Shown: piece by piece, positions 48,607 to 60,863 of the stretch
Layout of the letters: every line of letters starts with the position of its first letter
Position numbering within the stretch: the stretch's first letter is position 1
From: Monarcha castaneiventris obscurior
Lineage: Eukaryota > Chordata > Aves > Passeriformes > Monarchidae
Reading direction: 5' to 3'
Length of the DNA: 64,000 bases
Assembly (NCBI GenBank): GCA_026261815.1
Contig: JAMPIT010000230.1
Location: forward strand, 8,059,001-8,123,000
Program-made: the position numbers and the translations under genes
Notes under the pieces: model-generated
The model's database searches: none
Told to the model about the DNA's origin: nothing
The model's input: the letters and a program-made list of their open reading frames with translations, nothing else

Positions 48607-51600
48607 CATTTCAGATGATGAAAACTCCTCCTAGCAGCAGTCAGGATGGCATTAGAACATTAAATAATAATGGGATTTATATTCACCAGTCTCAAAATGT
48701 TAATCTTTATAGAGGATTTCCTGTGTGTCCAAAAATCATAGCACAACCTGCATGAAAGAACTGGCCCATCTGCTGTAATTGTATAAAATAACTTCCAGCT
48801 GTAACTACTCGTGGTATGAGAGCTACAAACAGGAAAGCCTGAACAGATCATGACAGTCTCTTCCTCTATTCTGTCCAATATTCACTGTAATTTTTAAACT
48901 TTCATGCCCGAAGACAATTACGTTTGTGCAGATACATGTGGTATTTTCTAAGCTAGAAACAAAGACTGAAAATCCAGGAAGCAGAAGCTGCAACAAGTAA
49001 TGTAACAAGAACTATCACTTGTTACTGCAGGGTTCCCACGCTGTGAGGATAAATTATCAAACTCCTAGGATAAAACAAGTGTGTCTCAAGTATAATTTTT
49101 AAATGCAGGGAGAGTTTCCCCAGGGCTTTTCTCTGGCTGCAGCAGCACTGGCAAATGTGCCAAGTAGTCTGCTACTGATTTAGTGGGCTGGAAGCTGCAC
49201 TCCATCACTGTACCTCACCTGCCATTACCATCAGGTTTTTTGCTATCCTTGGCATCCTGCTTACAGCAGAAAATTATTCACTTGCTAGTATGGTACACAA
49301 AACCCACACTATTTTTAGCCGCCCGCATCTATCACAGCAAGTTTACATCAAGATTTCAGGGATGAGGGAAAGAGAGGAAGAAAAAAGAAACCCTGTTTCC
49401 TTTCTCACACTCCTGTGCCCGCCCACTCGCATGCGGTGCCACAGGTTAGCCCGAGCAGTGACACAGAAAGGAGCAGGATGCTCCTTGTGCTGTCACTCCA
49501 GCTTTGTCTTTTCCTGGAGAGCACTGTGCTGAATGGACAGATGATGATCACAGTGGTATGAATGCAATTTTTCTTGTCTTCCGTGTCTCGACTCAATGGG
49601 ATTTTGCAGACACAGTCATGGCCTCTATTTTTCACAAAGACTCAGAAGCATTTTAAATTATTTTCCTCATGAAAGTGAGCCTTTTGTTGGCAGCTGGAAA
49701 TCTCTGCCACAGACATTTTACATTTTTAGAGTCTAACTTTCTGACAGGAAGAGATCTAATATGCCATGTGATGAAAAGTGCATTCAAGGCCCTTACTAAC
49801 AGCACTGTTCAAATATCATCTTAAGCTATGCCCTGAGAAAAACTGCCTGGCTCATTTCTTGCCCCCCTCCCCAATTCTCCACTGCCCCAGCACCCCCCCT
49901 CCCCTCACTCTGCCCCCTTGCCAGCCTGATGATCTACAAGTCCAGAAAAATTTTGAGTACATAAAAGCTGTCCTCAGACAGCTGCAGTCAGTATTGAAAT
50001 ATCTAATCTAGTGCATTCCAGCCACCCTCTTAGTTGGCGGAAGATTAGCAGATCTTTACATCCAAAAGAGCCATTACATCATCAACCTACTGGACAGGTC
50101 ATGAAGGGAAACCTTTCCGATTACTTTCCTCCTTTTAAAAATAACAATCGAAACTTGTGGCTTTCCCTCCAGTCCACTTAAAGTCATGATACATTGAAGC
50201 AGCACACCTGAAAATTCTAATTCTCTGCCTCGATAGAGAAAACCCAGCACAGACAATAATATTGTAAGTTTCTATTTGTTGCATTACAAATCCACTGCTG
50301 AAATAAATGAACCATGTAGGTAGGAATTTTGTTCAACTTCTGCTGGAGACTTTCTAGACCACAACACAGTCAGCACAGATAAAAGCCTCGATAATAAAAT
50401 AGTTAGTACATTAATATCCTGTGGAAAAATGCCAGTGGTGCCTATTTCCCCATCAATACTCTCTATTGACAGTTGCCTAGAAGGAGATGGCAGACAGAAT
50501 GGAAAATTCTAAATGGAAAAAAAAAAACCCCAAACCAAAATGTTATTTGATGTATTTGGTTGATATAATGACTTCTCAGAACAAAGGAGTTTTTTCTTTT
50601 ATTCAGAAGTCCTCACTCTGCTTTAGCTATGTCAGTAATGATGCTCCTGCCAACAAAACACCTTCTGTTGGACCTTCTGGTGATCCTCGTGTTGTTCTGG
50701 GTTCTGGGTTCCTCCGATGCTACAGGATATGTAACTACTGGGCAAGGAGTGCTGACTCCAGAGGAATCAAACCACAGAGGCGTGTCAAATACACATTGGC
50801 AGTGTATAGATCCTAAAAATCTGTATTAAATTCAGGGCTAGGTTCAGCCCTGTCTTTAAGGGAGGAAAGGAAGAGGGACATGCCATGAATGACTCATGGG
50901 GCTACAGCAGACTGTGTTCAGATGGTAGGAGTCAGTGAGCCAGGCTCTGTGTATTTGTGCTCTCTAGCTTAATTTGGATAGTTCAAATCATTCCTGACAC
51001 TAAGAATATTTCTAAATATAATGCCATGGTGCCCTTGGGTTTGACAGCTCTTTTTTGGAGATGATTAAGTTCTGAGAGGTTAAAATGTGTGCAAATCGTA
51101 ATAACTGCATCCTACATGTGCAAAAGGGAGTTTGTGATTCAGTAAGCCATAATGTTCTTGATAAAAACATAGAATCATACATTGAAAATACAGCGAAAAA
51201 TGAGCCCTCAAACAGCTTCTCTGTATTAGAAGTTCTGCAGATCATTCTGCTGTGAATGCTTATGTCGCTTTATGCTATTACTCCATAAGGTTATTGTGCA
51301 GAATACACCATCTTTAATTTTCAAATGATATAGCTAATAATTATTTCTGTTGGGAAAATTTTTTGTGCTCTTCAAAAATAACAAATCAGAACTATCACTA
51401 GTGGAAAGACATTGGAGAGGCATATTGGCATTTTTCTTTATCATTGTCTTTATTATTTTCTTAAAAGGGTTGAAAATTTATTTCAGAGACCTGACATTAC
51501 ATTTAGTAAAATGTATTGTAACTGACTACTACTGGATTGGAAAGTGTAGACGTAAATCACAACCCAGTCTTATCTTTCTAGTAGCTACATCAAATCTGTT

Positions 51601-52222
51601 AACAATTGAGAAGCCATTAAAATGCTAATGAGTGTGAAGGATGATCTATGTTTCACACTCCAACTTCTATTTTTACAAAGGCAAAACATACATGAAAATC
51701 CCAACAGTTCTCTCCTGCTGAAAGAAATATGAAAGACTGTTTGGCTTTTGAAATTATGACATTGCTGTTAGACTTGTCTGTAAGATAAATTGTTACATTA
51801 CTGCCAGCATGATTACAAAAAAGCTTTAGGGCCCAAGTTATACAAGAAAAAGTCTTAACTAATTCCCTTTAATTTGCTTTCAAATACTAAACAACATTAA
51901 AGAACAGTGAATTTGACTGCCCAAGCTGTGTCAAACATTAAGAAAGATGCAAACTTCAGATAGATGCCATTCGCTCGACCTTCTGGAAAGCAAACCTCTT
52001 TGTAAGGGTCCTAAACAAAAACCTCTCTAAGTAAGCCCTGTAATATTTATTATATCTGAAAATGTTTTCACGTGCAGAAGATCTAGACTAACACAAATGC
52101 TGCAGCTCACATGCCCTTCCTAGAAGGCGTCTTTACAGTTAAAAGTGAAAAAGATCCTTCAAAGCTACCTGAATCCTTTTAAAAGAGGTATCAGTGCTTT
52201 CCCAATTTTCATGCAGGAATTT
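48607..52222. other. Non-coding unique DNA
   Basis: No gene is recognised. It contains a C-rich pyrimidine tract (49860-49925). The stretches 50020-50150 and 50290-50480 are repeat-free with enhancer-like AT motifs. The 109-codon frame at 50487-50816 overlaps another frame and has no domain. Confidence 0.5.
49860..49925 (+). repeat. C-rich pyrimidine tract
   Basis: Repeated runs of C with T interruptions (GCCCCCCTCCCC, CACCCCCCCTCCCC, CTGCCCCCTTG). Low-complexity DNA, possibly triplex- or i-motif-prone; no gene context. Confidence 0.8.
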
Positions 52223-52341
52223 TATGTTTTATTTTTGGGTGGGGGTTTTTTTTGTTTGTTTGTTTGGTTGGGCTTTTTTGTTTGTTTTTCTTTTTGGTTG
52301 TTTTTTTCTCTTTTTTTTTTCTTTTTTTTCCTTTTTTTTTC
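52223..52341 (+). repeat. T-rich low-complexity tract
   Basis: About 120 bases of T runs broken by G, GG or C (TTTGTTTGTTTGG, then CTTTTTTTTC units). The Phe/Leu-rich and Lys-rich frames on the two strands here are artefacts of composition. Confidence 0.93.
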
Positions 52342-54130
52342 ACTAGTACACACGCTAATAAACTCTGCTCAGGCTCTGGTGAAAGTGCCACATTTTCTGA
52401 TGTGCTCAGGTGTGACTATGTGTGTGTGTATCTGGCACTAAATTTGGGAGCTTGCTGGTCCCTGAGTAGCAGCACATGCATCATACTAATGTAAGCCTGC
52501 CATCTCCTGTATCCCTTTAATCAGCAAGCAGCTGTGTTTCACTTGCTTCCAGAAATATCACTGTCTTGAATACCTCAAACAACATGGAAAACCCCACACT
52601 TTTATGGAGGTTAAAACGAAGAGGGTGAGGGGAACACGTTACAAACAGCTCTCTGTGCTGTTCCCTTTATTGTTGCCTAATGTTATTTATTGCAGCACCA
52701 TCTTTCTTTTGAAGCATAATTAAAAAAGATAAATAACCATACAGTCTCCTACAAAGACAAATTGATAGTTTGAGCTTTTTCCAGTTGGATTGCCTTTTTC
52801 TAACATATAAGAGTGAAGAAGCCTTTGATACCTTTATTCTCTTTGTTCACAGGAAAAATATCATTTTAATCTACTCTGGGGTGCCCTGAAGTAATCCAGT
52901 ACTTTGCTCTGGGTCACAGTAAAGCTATCCATTGTCCTGCTGCCATTTTTGCCTTTTGTTGCCTGGTTTGGGCAGTCGCTTTATTCCCAGCTTTTCTGGG
53001 CAGCTAGGCCGTTCTTTGTCTTGGGCATCTGCCCTGCTTGCCTCTTCTTTCACTCAGGGGTGCAGTTCCCATGGAAAACCCCTCCTTGGAAAGCCACTCT
53101 TGCACCATCCAAGCTGGATGTGGCTGTTGTGGTTCATGGAGCTCCACGCTGCTCTCACCTTCATGGCCTACTTTATATGTGTCACCTTTACCAGAGTAAA
53201 AATGATGGCAGATCAATTCTGTTCCAAGTTTTGCAAACAACATGCAAAAGGCACTTTTTTGCTTTTTCAGAAGCAAGAAGGCTGAGCAACTTTAGTAGCA
53301 TTTTATTTATTACAAGTATTTCTATCATACGACTACCAAGACAAATTCAAATCCAGACACTTGAGTTCGAATACAAGGAACAAGAACAAGACTGTCACTT
53401 GTTCCACATGGTGTTGACAAGTGAGACAGATGAGTGAGGAGAAATCTGATCAGTAGGAGTCAAAAATACCACTTAATACTAGTCAAGTGCAGATAAAACC
53501 AGAAAAATATTTTCACTTTACCCACTGCCTCCTCCACTTTTGTAAACAGAGCAGAATTCACAATGCAGCAAAGAACACAATGAGCTTTCAAAAAAGACTT
53601 GGCTGAAGGCAGCAGATGATCACAAAGCTCTTACATTGCAAAACATTTTTGTTACTATGCTTTTAGCTTGCTCAATATACATGTTCAGAATTATGTCTGG
53701 AAGAGACAACCTGGATTAGTGACTTTGCTTTAAGAACAGATAATCTCTTGGTAAATATTTGCACTGCATGAGTTAGCTTTGCTGGCAAAATTGTCTTGAC
53801 AGTTTATCAGGCTGAGCACAAAACTGACTTGCTGATTCTTTCGGGATGTTGCTAAAAATGATACAAACTAATGATGCTTGTACTTGCATACGAAGCAAAA
53901 TTAATTAAAGGGGCAACTAGACTGGCAGAATTTTTGAGAACTGCATTAATTCCTAGGTTTGAAACTGCAGACTGAGACTCTTTGAACTCATATGTGTGAA
54001 TTTTAAAACATGTCTATCCATTGTAAGAAATGTACACAGAAATTAGCATCCATGAACTATGAATGCATGTCTGTGCATCTGAAATGGCATGCATATCCAG
54101 ACAAGGTGAGAAGAGCAGCAAAACCCAATT
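52342..54130. other. Non-coding DNA with an unexplained stretch open on both strands
   Basis: The longest frame of the window (177 codons, 52904-53437 plus) begins at a TTG codon, overlaps a 117-codon plus-strand frame in another phase and a 90-codon antisense frame, and ends in AT-rich sequence. Its N-terminal part is hydrophobic, but no domain is recognised. On the minus strand GGGAATAAAGCGACTGCCC contains a polyadenylation-type AATAAA, so an unclassified LTR or processed-transcript end is possible. No function is assigned. Confidence 0.4.
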
Positions 54131-54238
54131 TCATGGAATCATGGAATGGTTTGGGTTGGAAGAGACCTTCAAAGATCTAGTCCAACCTCTTGCCATGGGC
54201 AGGGACACCTGTTACTAGATCAAGCTGCTCAAGCTCAA
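54131..54238 (-). mobile_element. CR1 LINE, short 3' end
   Basis: TCATGGAATCATGGAATGG, TTTGGGTTGGAAGAGACCTT, CAAAGATCTAGTCCAACC and TTGCCATGGGCAGGGACACC are the reverse complement of a well-preserved CR1 terminus. It is truncated after about 108 bases. The tail octamers and low divergence suggest one of the younger insertions in the window. Confidence 0.95.
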
Positions 54239-54599
54239 TTTATGGTACTCAAACACAGCACTTTGCCTCTGCAAAGTCTAGCCCATGTAAAAATCATACC
54301 ATAAAAAAAAGACACTGAGAAAATGATGGTGTATACCACCAGACACAGAAAAATAATTTAAAGATACTAATAGTTTTTAACAGTAAGAGATCACAATGGA
54401 CTGTTTGCCGATGAGATTACTTTGAACAATCACTTCAGCTGCTTTCAGTTCTTAAATATTAGTTCCCGAACTTTCAACCTCTGTATTATCTCAATGTTTT
54501 GCTTCTTAAGGTATAGATAGATACCTGACATATACAAAGCTCAGTGATTTATTGACTTACAGATTTCTTTAAACTATGATGCCTCCTCTGAGGCTACTC
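54239..54599. other. Non-coding spacer
   Basis: Unique AT-rich sequence between two CR1 remnants; nothing recognised. Confidence 0.5.
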
Positions 54600-55322
54600 A
54601 GACTCTTCAAGTGTTACTGACTCTGAGAATGTCAAGACCTGTCACACCAGGAGAGATGCTGGAGCTGAGTAATGAAGCTGGATCTACTCCCCATATAACA
54701 ATTAGCACAACTAAGAAAAGGCAGTGGGTGATAGTAGCAGGCACCTCCCTTCTAGAGGTACAGAGGCACCCATCTGCTGCCCTGACAGACTCTCTCTCTC
54801 TCGAGGGACACTCCTTACCAGGGGTTTGTACCAGTAATGCCACCCTGAGACTACCCAGCCTCACACTGTCCACTGACTCATGCACTGCTGATTCACGTGG
54901 GCTGATACACCAAGGACCAGTCTGGGGAATATCAAGAAGGATTACAGAGCCCATGGAGTGATAGTAAGGGACTCTGGAGTCCAGGTAATTTTTCATCAAT
55001 CCTCCCAGTCAAAGCAAAAGGGTCTGAAAGGGCCAGTCAAATCGGGTGATTCAGCAAATGGTTACAGGACTGGTGCCAGAGCCGGGGGTTGAGCTACTGA
55101 GACCATGGGACTTGCTTTAAGAAACTTGGTCTAAGGGGAGCTGATGGGAAAAGCATCTCAGGTCGTGGCCTTGCCCAGGTGGGGGACAGAGCTTTAAACT
55201 CAAGTTTCTGGGGGAGGGGAACCTCAGTCTATGCCAGTCCTACCAGTCTGATGGCAGTGTCAGCCACAGATACCCAGAGCTTGGAGAGGGATCACAGGTC
55301 AGCAGGAGAGCACCTGATATGA
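54600..55322 (+). pseudogene. Degraded CR1 ORF1 with GDSL/SGNH-esterase-like domain
   Basis: ORF1 of CR1 encodes a nucleic-acid-binding protein with a C-terminal GDSL/SGNH-hydrolase-like domain. The frame 54611-54961 (116 codons, GTG start, so the true 5' end is missing) contains KKRQWVIVAGTSLLE, equivalent to the block-I 'WVIVVGDSLL' motif. The nucleophile Ser is kept (codon 54746-54748), but the preceding Asp is Thr. Further on, RLPSL corresponds to the 'RLPRLV' region. After a stop and frameshifts the plus strand still shows the 'SSILPV'-like block (about 54996-55010), an 'INTWLRDWC'-like block near 55050-55075, and GADGKSISGRG (from 55137), where the catalytic Asp is kept and the His is Ser. 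DRALN (to about 55199) marks the domain end. The following 120 bases resemble the ORF1-ORF2 linker. The rest of the LINE is absent. It is dead, and it is notable because most CR1 copies keep only the 3' end. Confidence 0.8.
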
Positions 55323-56059
55323 GCCTGTAAAAAAAGAGCTGGTAAAATATTTGACATCTTAAATGCTTTTGGGGTTTTGGAATAGGCAGTGGGTTGTACT
55401 AGATTAAGTGCCACATAAATACTAGCAGATAGGCACAGTGAGACACAACTTTTGTTGGCATCCTGTCCCATGCTTTCTCAAATATTACCCTTGAAGTGGT
55501 GGTTTTAACATCTTATAACACTAATACAAACAGTAACACCAGACTGAGAAGGAAATATTGATTTCAGCTTTTAAGGCAGTTACTGTTAGCATTCTGAATT
55601 TTTTTCCCTCTCTAGCTGAATTAACCCACAGTTTTATCAACTTACCTTACAGACTGGTTACAGTTGTATGAAGTCTCTGCAGTGCTTTTGTTTAGTTGCA
55701 GCTCCATCACTGGGTAGCATTTTGTAGAATTAGGATTTCTTAAAAATAGCAAGTTCCTCCTATTCAAAAGGGAAATTCTTTTGTTTCTCGACATAGTAGG
55801 AGTGAAATTTTATCTCAAGTAAATATGGTCCTGAACAGAAATGATTAGAAAACATTCTTACCCTATTGTTTCATTAAGATGACATAGAAGAGGGGGTGTT
55901 GAGGAAAAGAGAGGAAAAATCTGCTCCTTGTATTTGGGTTGGCTGACAACGGCAAGATTGACTTGGCTTTTATGGGCTCTGCCTGAATTTCTCTGCTGAG
56001 GTTATCTGAAGGATACTGTGCAATAGTCTCATTTCTCCTCAGTGTGCCAAGGTGAACCA
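55323..56059. other. Non-coding unique DNA
   Basis: No further CR1 sequence or gene is recognised. Confidence 0.5.
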
Positions 56060-56460
56060 CACAAATACCTCCAATAGCTCTCAGCTATTCTCATGTGAGA
56101 CAGATTGCTGAGCTTCTGTTTGGCTTTAGAGATGTTCGTGTGCCAGTCACTGGGCCACGGGATGACAAATTACCTCTCTGCCAATATGAGAGCTGGGACA
56201 GTTCTCTCCACAGCCTCCACCAGATGGGCCTAATTAAACTATTAGCCAATGAGTGAGGTCTGATGGCTCCATTAGGAATCCTCCTGTGCTTAAATAAACA
56301 GCTCAAAATAAATAGTTTTCTCAATTACAGTTTTTATCACGTCCTTTTCTGGCATATTCATTAGCAGAGGGCCTCCTTTGTCTACTTTTTCCTAGTGGGA
56401 CAGGGCCTTCTTGACACTGTGCAACGGTTTCAAAAGGTTATAATAGCATCAACCAGTTTG
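56060..56460. promoter_or_regulatory. Strong candidate conserved non-coding element
   Basis: Repeat-free 400-base block. Motifs include GGCCTAATTAAACTATTAG (near 56227), AGCCAATGAG (CCAAT-type), TTAAATAAACAGC (forkhead-like, near 56290), TCAATTACAG, TTTTTATCACG (HOX/CDX-like), GCATATTCATTAGC (POU-like) and CAACGGTTTC (MYB-like). Such clustering is characteristic of enhancers of developmental genes. The motifs are seen; conservation and activity are untested. Confidence 0.38.
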
Positions 56461-59174
56461 CTTTGAGGAATTAAACCCCTTCCCACACCTCTCCTAAAGC
56501 ATCATTTTACTGAAGTTTATGGCAAAGATTTGTTCTCCCTTATGATGTGCAGCTTCGCCCTGACTGCAGGGTTTGCTGCCCTGATGGGCTGAAGCCTGTG
56601 GCTGCCACAGCACCACTCCTGCAGCCAACACTGCCTCCACATCTCCTCAAACACTGGTGTCACATCCCATGCTGGCACAGAGGGACAACCTCTTCTCTTT
56701 TTTTGTAATTATTACCTAGAACTTATTTCTCCTACCTTAATAACTACCCCTCACCTTTATCCTTCCCCCGTCTCTACTTTTTCCAGAAATTATTTTTTCC
56801 TCTTGACTCAGTTGTGACCCATTGTATCTTGTATCTCATCTAGAAATCTTTCCTTGAGGTTTTAAACTACCTCTTCCCCTCTCTTCTCCCATTTCAAAAA
56901 TTTCCCTGTGAAAGGCCCTGCCTACTCATTTCTTGAGTCCCCCTTGATTCTTAGTTTTCAAAGGACATCTTCACAATCTAGAAATTTCTGTCTTTTCTGC
57001 CCAATCAATGTAAGGAAGACGAGCTTCGCAGTGAATGCTAGTCGTGATTAAATGCTTTTTTTTGACTCATTCTCAGAGGAGAATTGCTGCTTCAGGGGTG
57101 GGTGGTGGTACCACAGGAAAAAAATTGGATACTTCACCCATTAATAGCACTGCTTGGCAGCAGTGCTTGACTGTTTGAAATTAGCAACCAGGATTTTACA
57201 TCAAACAAGTATTAGACAGACTCTTCAATATATCTCATCTCAAGCATTGTATTATTCATGTAAATAATTAGAACTGTTTGAGCTCAAAAATAGTAATATG
57301 CTAGCACCACAGCTTCACATATTTAATTATAACTCATTTGCTTAAGACACTGTCTAATTGCTCCAGAAAGAAACCAGTATTTACATTTTAAGTTTTAAAA
57401 CATACTGGATTGTGAACCCAAAACTGTGTCTATTTAGTCACTGAAAGGAAATGAAAAATTCAGTCATTAACCCTGTGTGAGAAAACAGGATATTTCAGAG
57501 GCTGATCCTATGACTTGTACCAGCCAAGGACCTGTTCTTCAGTGACTTCATGCAAGACTCCTAGGAGGTAAAATTCTTCACTATTCAAATGAAATTATTG
57601 CAATGCCATGTCACCATCAACTCCTAAGACTTTTATTGAGATCACCCCTTAAATAGTCCATTTTCTTTGCATTACTATTGCAATGGAGTGAATTCTGAGT
57701 CCCTCACCTCATTCGTTCTCTTGCACCTTTCAGGAGAGCAGATGGATTCAGAAAGTGACTAAAATCACAGAAATGTGGAGGTAGAGGTATCATAAGAATG
57801 AAAGATTTCAATAACTTTGTGTCTAGATTTTCTTTTGAGCTCTTGGGGGAAGTCTGCAGAGTGGGACTATTTTGGAGAGGGGTGCTTTCTGCACATTCTG
57901 TTTCCTCCTGGTTCTTCACTAAGTTAGGGATGCATCTTGCCTCCATTACAAGCAAGGACCTCAGAGAAGGAAAGCTCACCTGGAAAGTGGTGTGTTTGGA
58001 TGGCTGCAGAGGATTAAAGAAGGTATTCTGCAGAGATTTAAAAAAGGTATGCAAGAACTTGCATTTTTTTTTTCTTTTTAATTGTTACTGTGTTCTAAAG
58101 GGCTGCTGGTTCTTCCACCAGATGAGCCATCAGTGGAGAGAATGAGACAATTCAGAAACAGAATACAAAGGAAACAAGTATCTGATGAAAGTACATGACT
58201 TGATGCAAAAAGCCCCCACGAAATAACACCAAGAAAGTGCCTATGTTAGAGAAAGAAATACTCATGTTCTTTGAGGCAGAGAGCTTTCTCAGTCAAAATC
58301 AGTCCATTTGCATTTAAAATTAGCCTCGTTTCCTTTACAAAGTGCATGTGATTAAATATCTTCAAAAAAATTACCTAAGAACCCATCCTTTTAACCCAAA
58401 TCAACCAGAAACACATTTTCTCAGGCTGCCCCACCAATTTATCTTCACCCTGGTGTTGGCAGGCAACTTTTTAGCAGCTCTTTCCATACCCAAGCCCCTT
58501 TCTCTCTTGCTGAGCACTCCAACACCCTCATTGCCTTGCATCCACCCAGCCTCCCTTGTGCCAGGACTGGCAGTAACATTCTGTGGGGAATGCTCACACA
58601 GGAGATTCAATTAGAAAGAAGGTCATTTTGTACAACCTGTGAGGAAGCTCAGATTAATGGAAAGAGCCAGGAAATTCCCACCTGCTTCAGCAGGACCTCT
58701 TCAATGCCTCCATTCACATGCCATCCCAGTTTGTACTGGGATATGTGGAATTCTACTGGAAAAGCTACACAGATTTCGTCCATGACCACACAGACACTAG
58801 AATGACAAATATTCTATTTCCTTTGTTCAACTCAAAGAGCTAACGTTATGTTCAGGGCTGAGACTCTGTTGATTTGAGCTGTATGGTTGTTGGTTTTCTT
58901 TTGGTCATAGTCCTTAAAAATAAAACCCTTAAAGCTTAACAACAGCAAAAGAGCCCAGACCATGCAAGTGTTTGGCACATCACATTTAATTGCATTTCTG
59001 AGTTAACATGGGCACATTGTTTAAACTTCAAGTATTGGAATTGTCACATTGTAAAATTTCATTGAAGTTCCACTTCTCTGCCTGAAGTGCCATAATGTTA
59101 CCCAAGTGGGGAAAAGGGTTCTTCTGAGATTGATTTTTCAGACACTGTAGTTCTGTTCAATTGAATTCACTCAA
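56461..59174. other. Non-coding unique DNA
   Basis: No gene is recognised. Frames of about 115 codons at 57704-58054 (minus) and 57798-58145 (plus) overlap antisense and show no domain. The part at 56690-56960 is pyrimidine-rich. Confidence 0.5.
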
Positions 59175-59560
59175 GTAGTGGTTAACATAAACACTGTGGA
59201 GAGTATGACATGTCAAATTAGCAGCTTTGCAAATCTCCTGTTAATTGTCAGCCTAATTAAAAAATTGCTAATTATAATGTTTATAACTTCAAATAACTGC
59301 TCAGCTATAAAGCATTGGCTGTCAGGTGTAAACAGGGGGACTGAAGGAAAAAAATCAATCGACATCTGTTAATTTATCAGAGGCAGTACACTAAATTGAA
59401 AAATGGATTGCCTAATGCACTGTAAATCTGCATTACGATAAAAGACCAATTCATTTCAACACCTGTTTAATAAATGATAATGGCCATCTTTAGTGGCTAG
59501 CCCTAGGGTTTCTTCTGCCAATCAGACTTACAATCCAGTCTTTACTAGCATCAGACAAGA
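59175..59560. promoter_or_regulatory. Strong candidate conserved non-coding element
   Basis: Very dense homeodomain/POU-type motifs: AGCTTTGCAAATC (octamer-like, about 59224), CTGTTAATTGTC, GCCTAATTAAAAAATTGC and TAATTATAATG (59251-59279), AATCAATCGACATC (PBX/HOX-like, 59353), and TTTAATAAATGATAATGG (59466). No repeat family is recognised and short-range composition is constant. This is the best enhancer-like block in the window by eye. Confidence 0.4.
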
Positions 59561-60220
59561 AATTGATTGAACCATGTTAAGATGTATATACTATCTCCTC
59601 TCTTCTTTATGATGATTAAAATGAAGAGTCTTTACAGAAAATTTTTGTTTAAAAATTCCCTCGATTTTCTCATTCCATAAAGGGCAAATCTGCCTCATCT
59701 TTCTAAGGTTATTTTAGACAGCCTTAAATGCACTGATCAACTAGGAAAAAAATCAAGTGCCAGGTCCAATTATTCCCATCTACTGACTTCCTTTAGTAAG
59801 AGCTATAGAGCAGCAAGTCAGTGCTTTTGTATTTTTTTCCTTAAATATTTATGTTGATCAGACACACGATGAACTTCTGTAGCTTACAGGCTAGTAAATA
59901 TTATTAACAAACATCAGTGTTTCCAAACTGCCATCTTCCAAAACACCATTTAGCTCAAAGAGCTGCAAAGCTTTAGAGAGTGGCTGCTCAATTCCTCGAA
60001 GTCAGATGGCATTAAAGGTTGCATTTTTACATTTGTGCATTTTTCAGGGAACTGCAGACTAACTCCTAATGGCTAATTTTTTTTTGGATAATCAGGGAAT
60101 ATAAGTAGCTGGTTGTCATTTCCTCTGTGAAAACCTGGATTGCTCTCGACAAAGTTTGGATGGAGAAGATACCTGTCTCAGGAAAGGACTCCTCCTCTGC
60201 AAAGTTTGAGAAATACGTCC

Positions 60221-60256
60221 TCTGAGGATCCTGCTGCTGTTTGCAGGATCCTCAGA
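60221..60256. repeat. Perfect 14-bp hairpin
   Basis: TCTGAGGATCCTGC (60221-60234) and GCAGGATCCTCAGA (60243-60256) are exact reverse complements with an 8-nt loop. GC content is above that of the flanks. The stem is shorter than a normal microRNA precursor. It may be a paired protein site or a small inverted duplication. Confidence 0.88.
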
Positions 60257-60845
60257 TATATAATATTAATTGCTGCCTCTTGGCTAACTGTAATACCCTT
60301 TCCTGTTCATCTCCACAAAGACATGCTTTGCACCTATGTGCCTTTCCTGAACTCAGGAACTCCCTTTAAACCAACGTCCTTGGCAGTGTGGCTGCAGCTG
60401 CCATCTCTCCCCCAGACGTGTCATGACGTTCTGCTAATGGTTCTCATTTTTTGGTGACATCTTTAGCATGGAACACTGCTTCCCTTTCCCATTTAAGCAC
60501 ATTTTGAGGGATTAGGCAGCTTCTGTTATATGATAAAATTAATCAGGTCGTCTCTTCTGTGTTTCTGAGACTGCAAAGTTCTCATAGCATATTATCGAGT
60601 TGCAGCTAAGTTAATATTTAAGACTGTTTTTAAATTGCTGGTTGTGATGAAGGGGTTAGGTAAAACTGAAGATGAAATTCCATCACCGTGACCAGGTTTT
60701 GCTTCCTGAAATTCTTATTTCCCTTTCCACTCCAAGATTAAAACATGTTTTCATTTCCCTTTAAGTTTTATAATGCATTTTTTATCATTTTACATTTATG
60801 GATTCATCTAAGAGCTTCAGACAGTGTTAGGACCAGTACAAAGAC

Positions 60846-60863
60846 AAAAAAAAAAAAAAAAAA
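60846..60863 (+). repeat. Poly-A tract
   Basis: Eighteen consecutive A with no recognised retrogene upstream. Confidence 0.9.

Noticed and set aside
51040..51130. Possible second MIR-like relic (GAGATGATTAAGTTCTGAGAGG)
   Set aside because: Only one short block resembles MIR; no second ordered block could be found.
54607..54999. 130-codon minus-strand frame
   Set aside because: It is the antisense shadow of the CR1 ORF1 relic.
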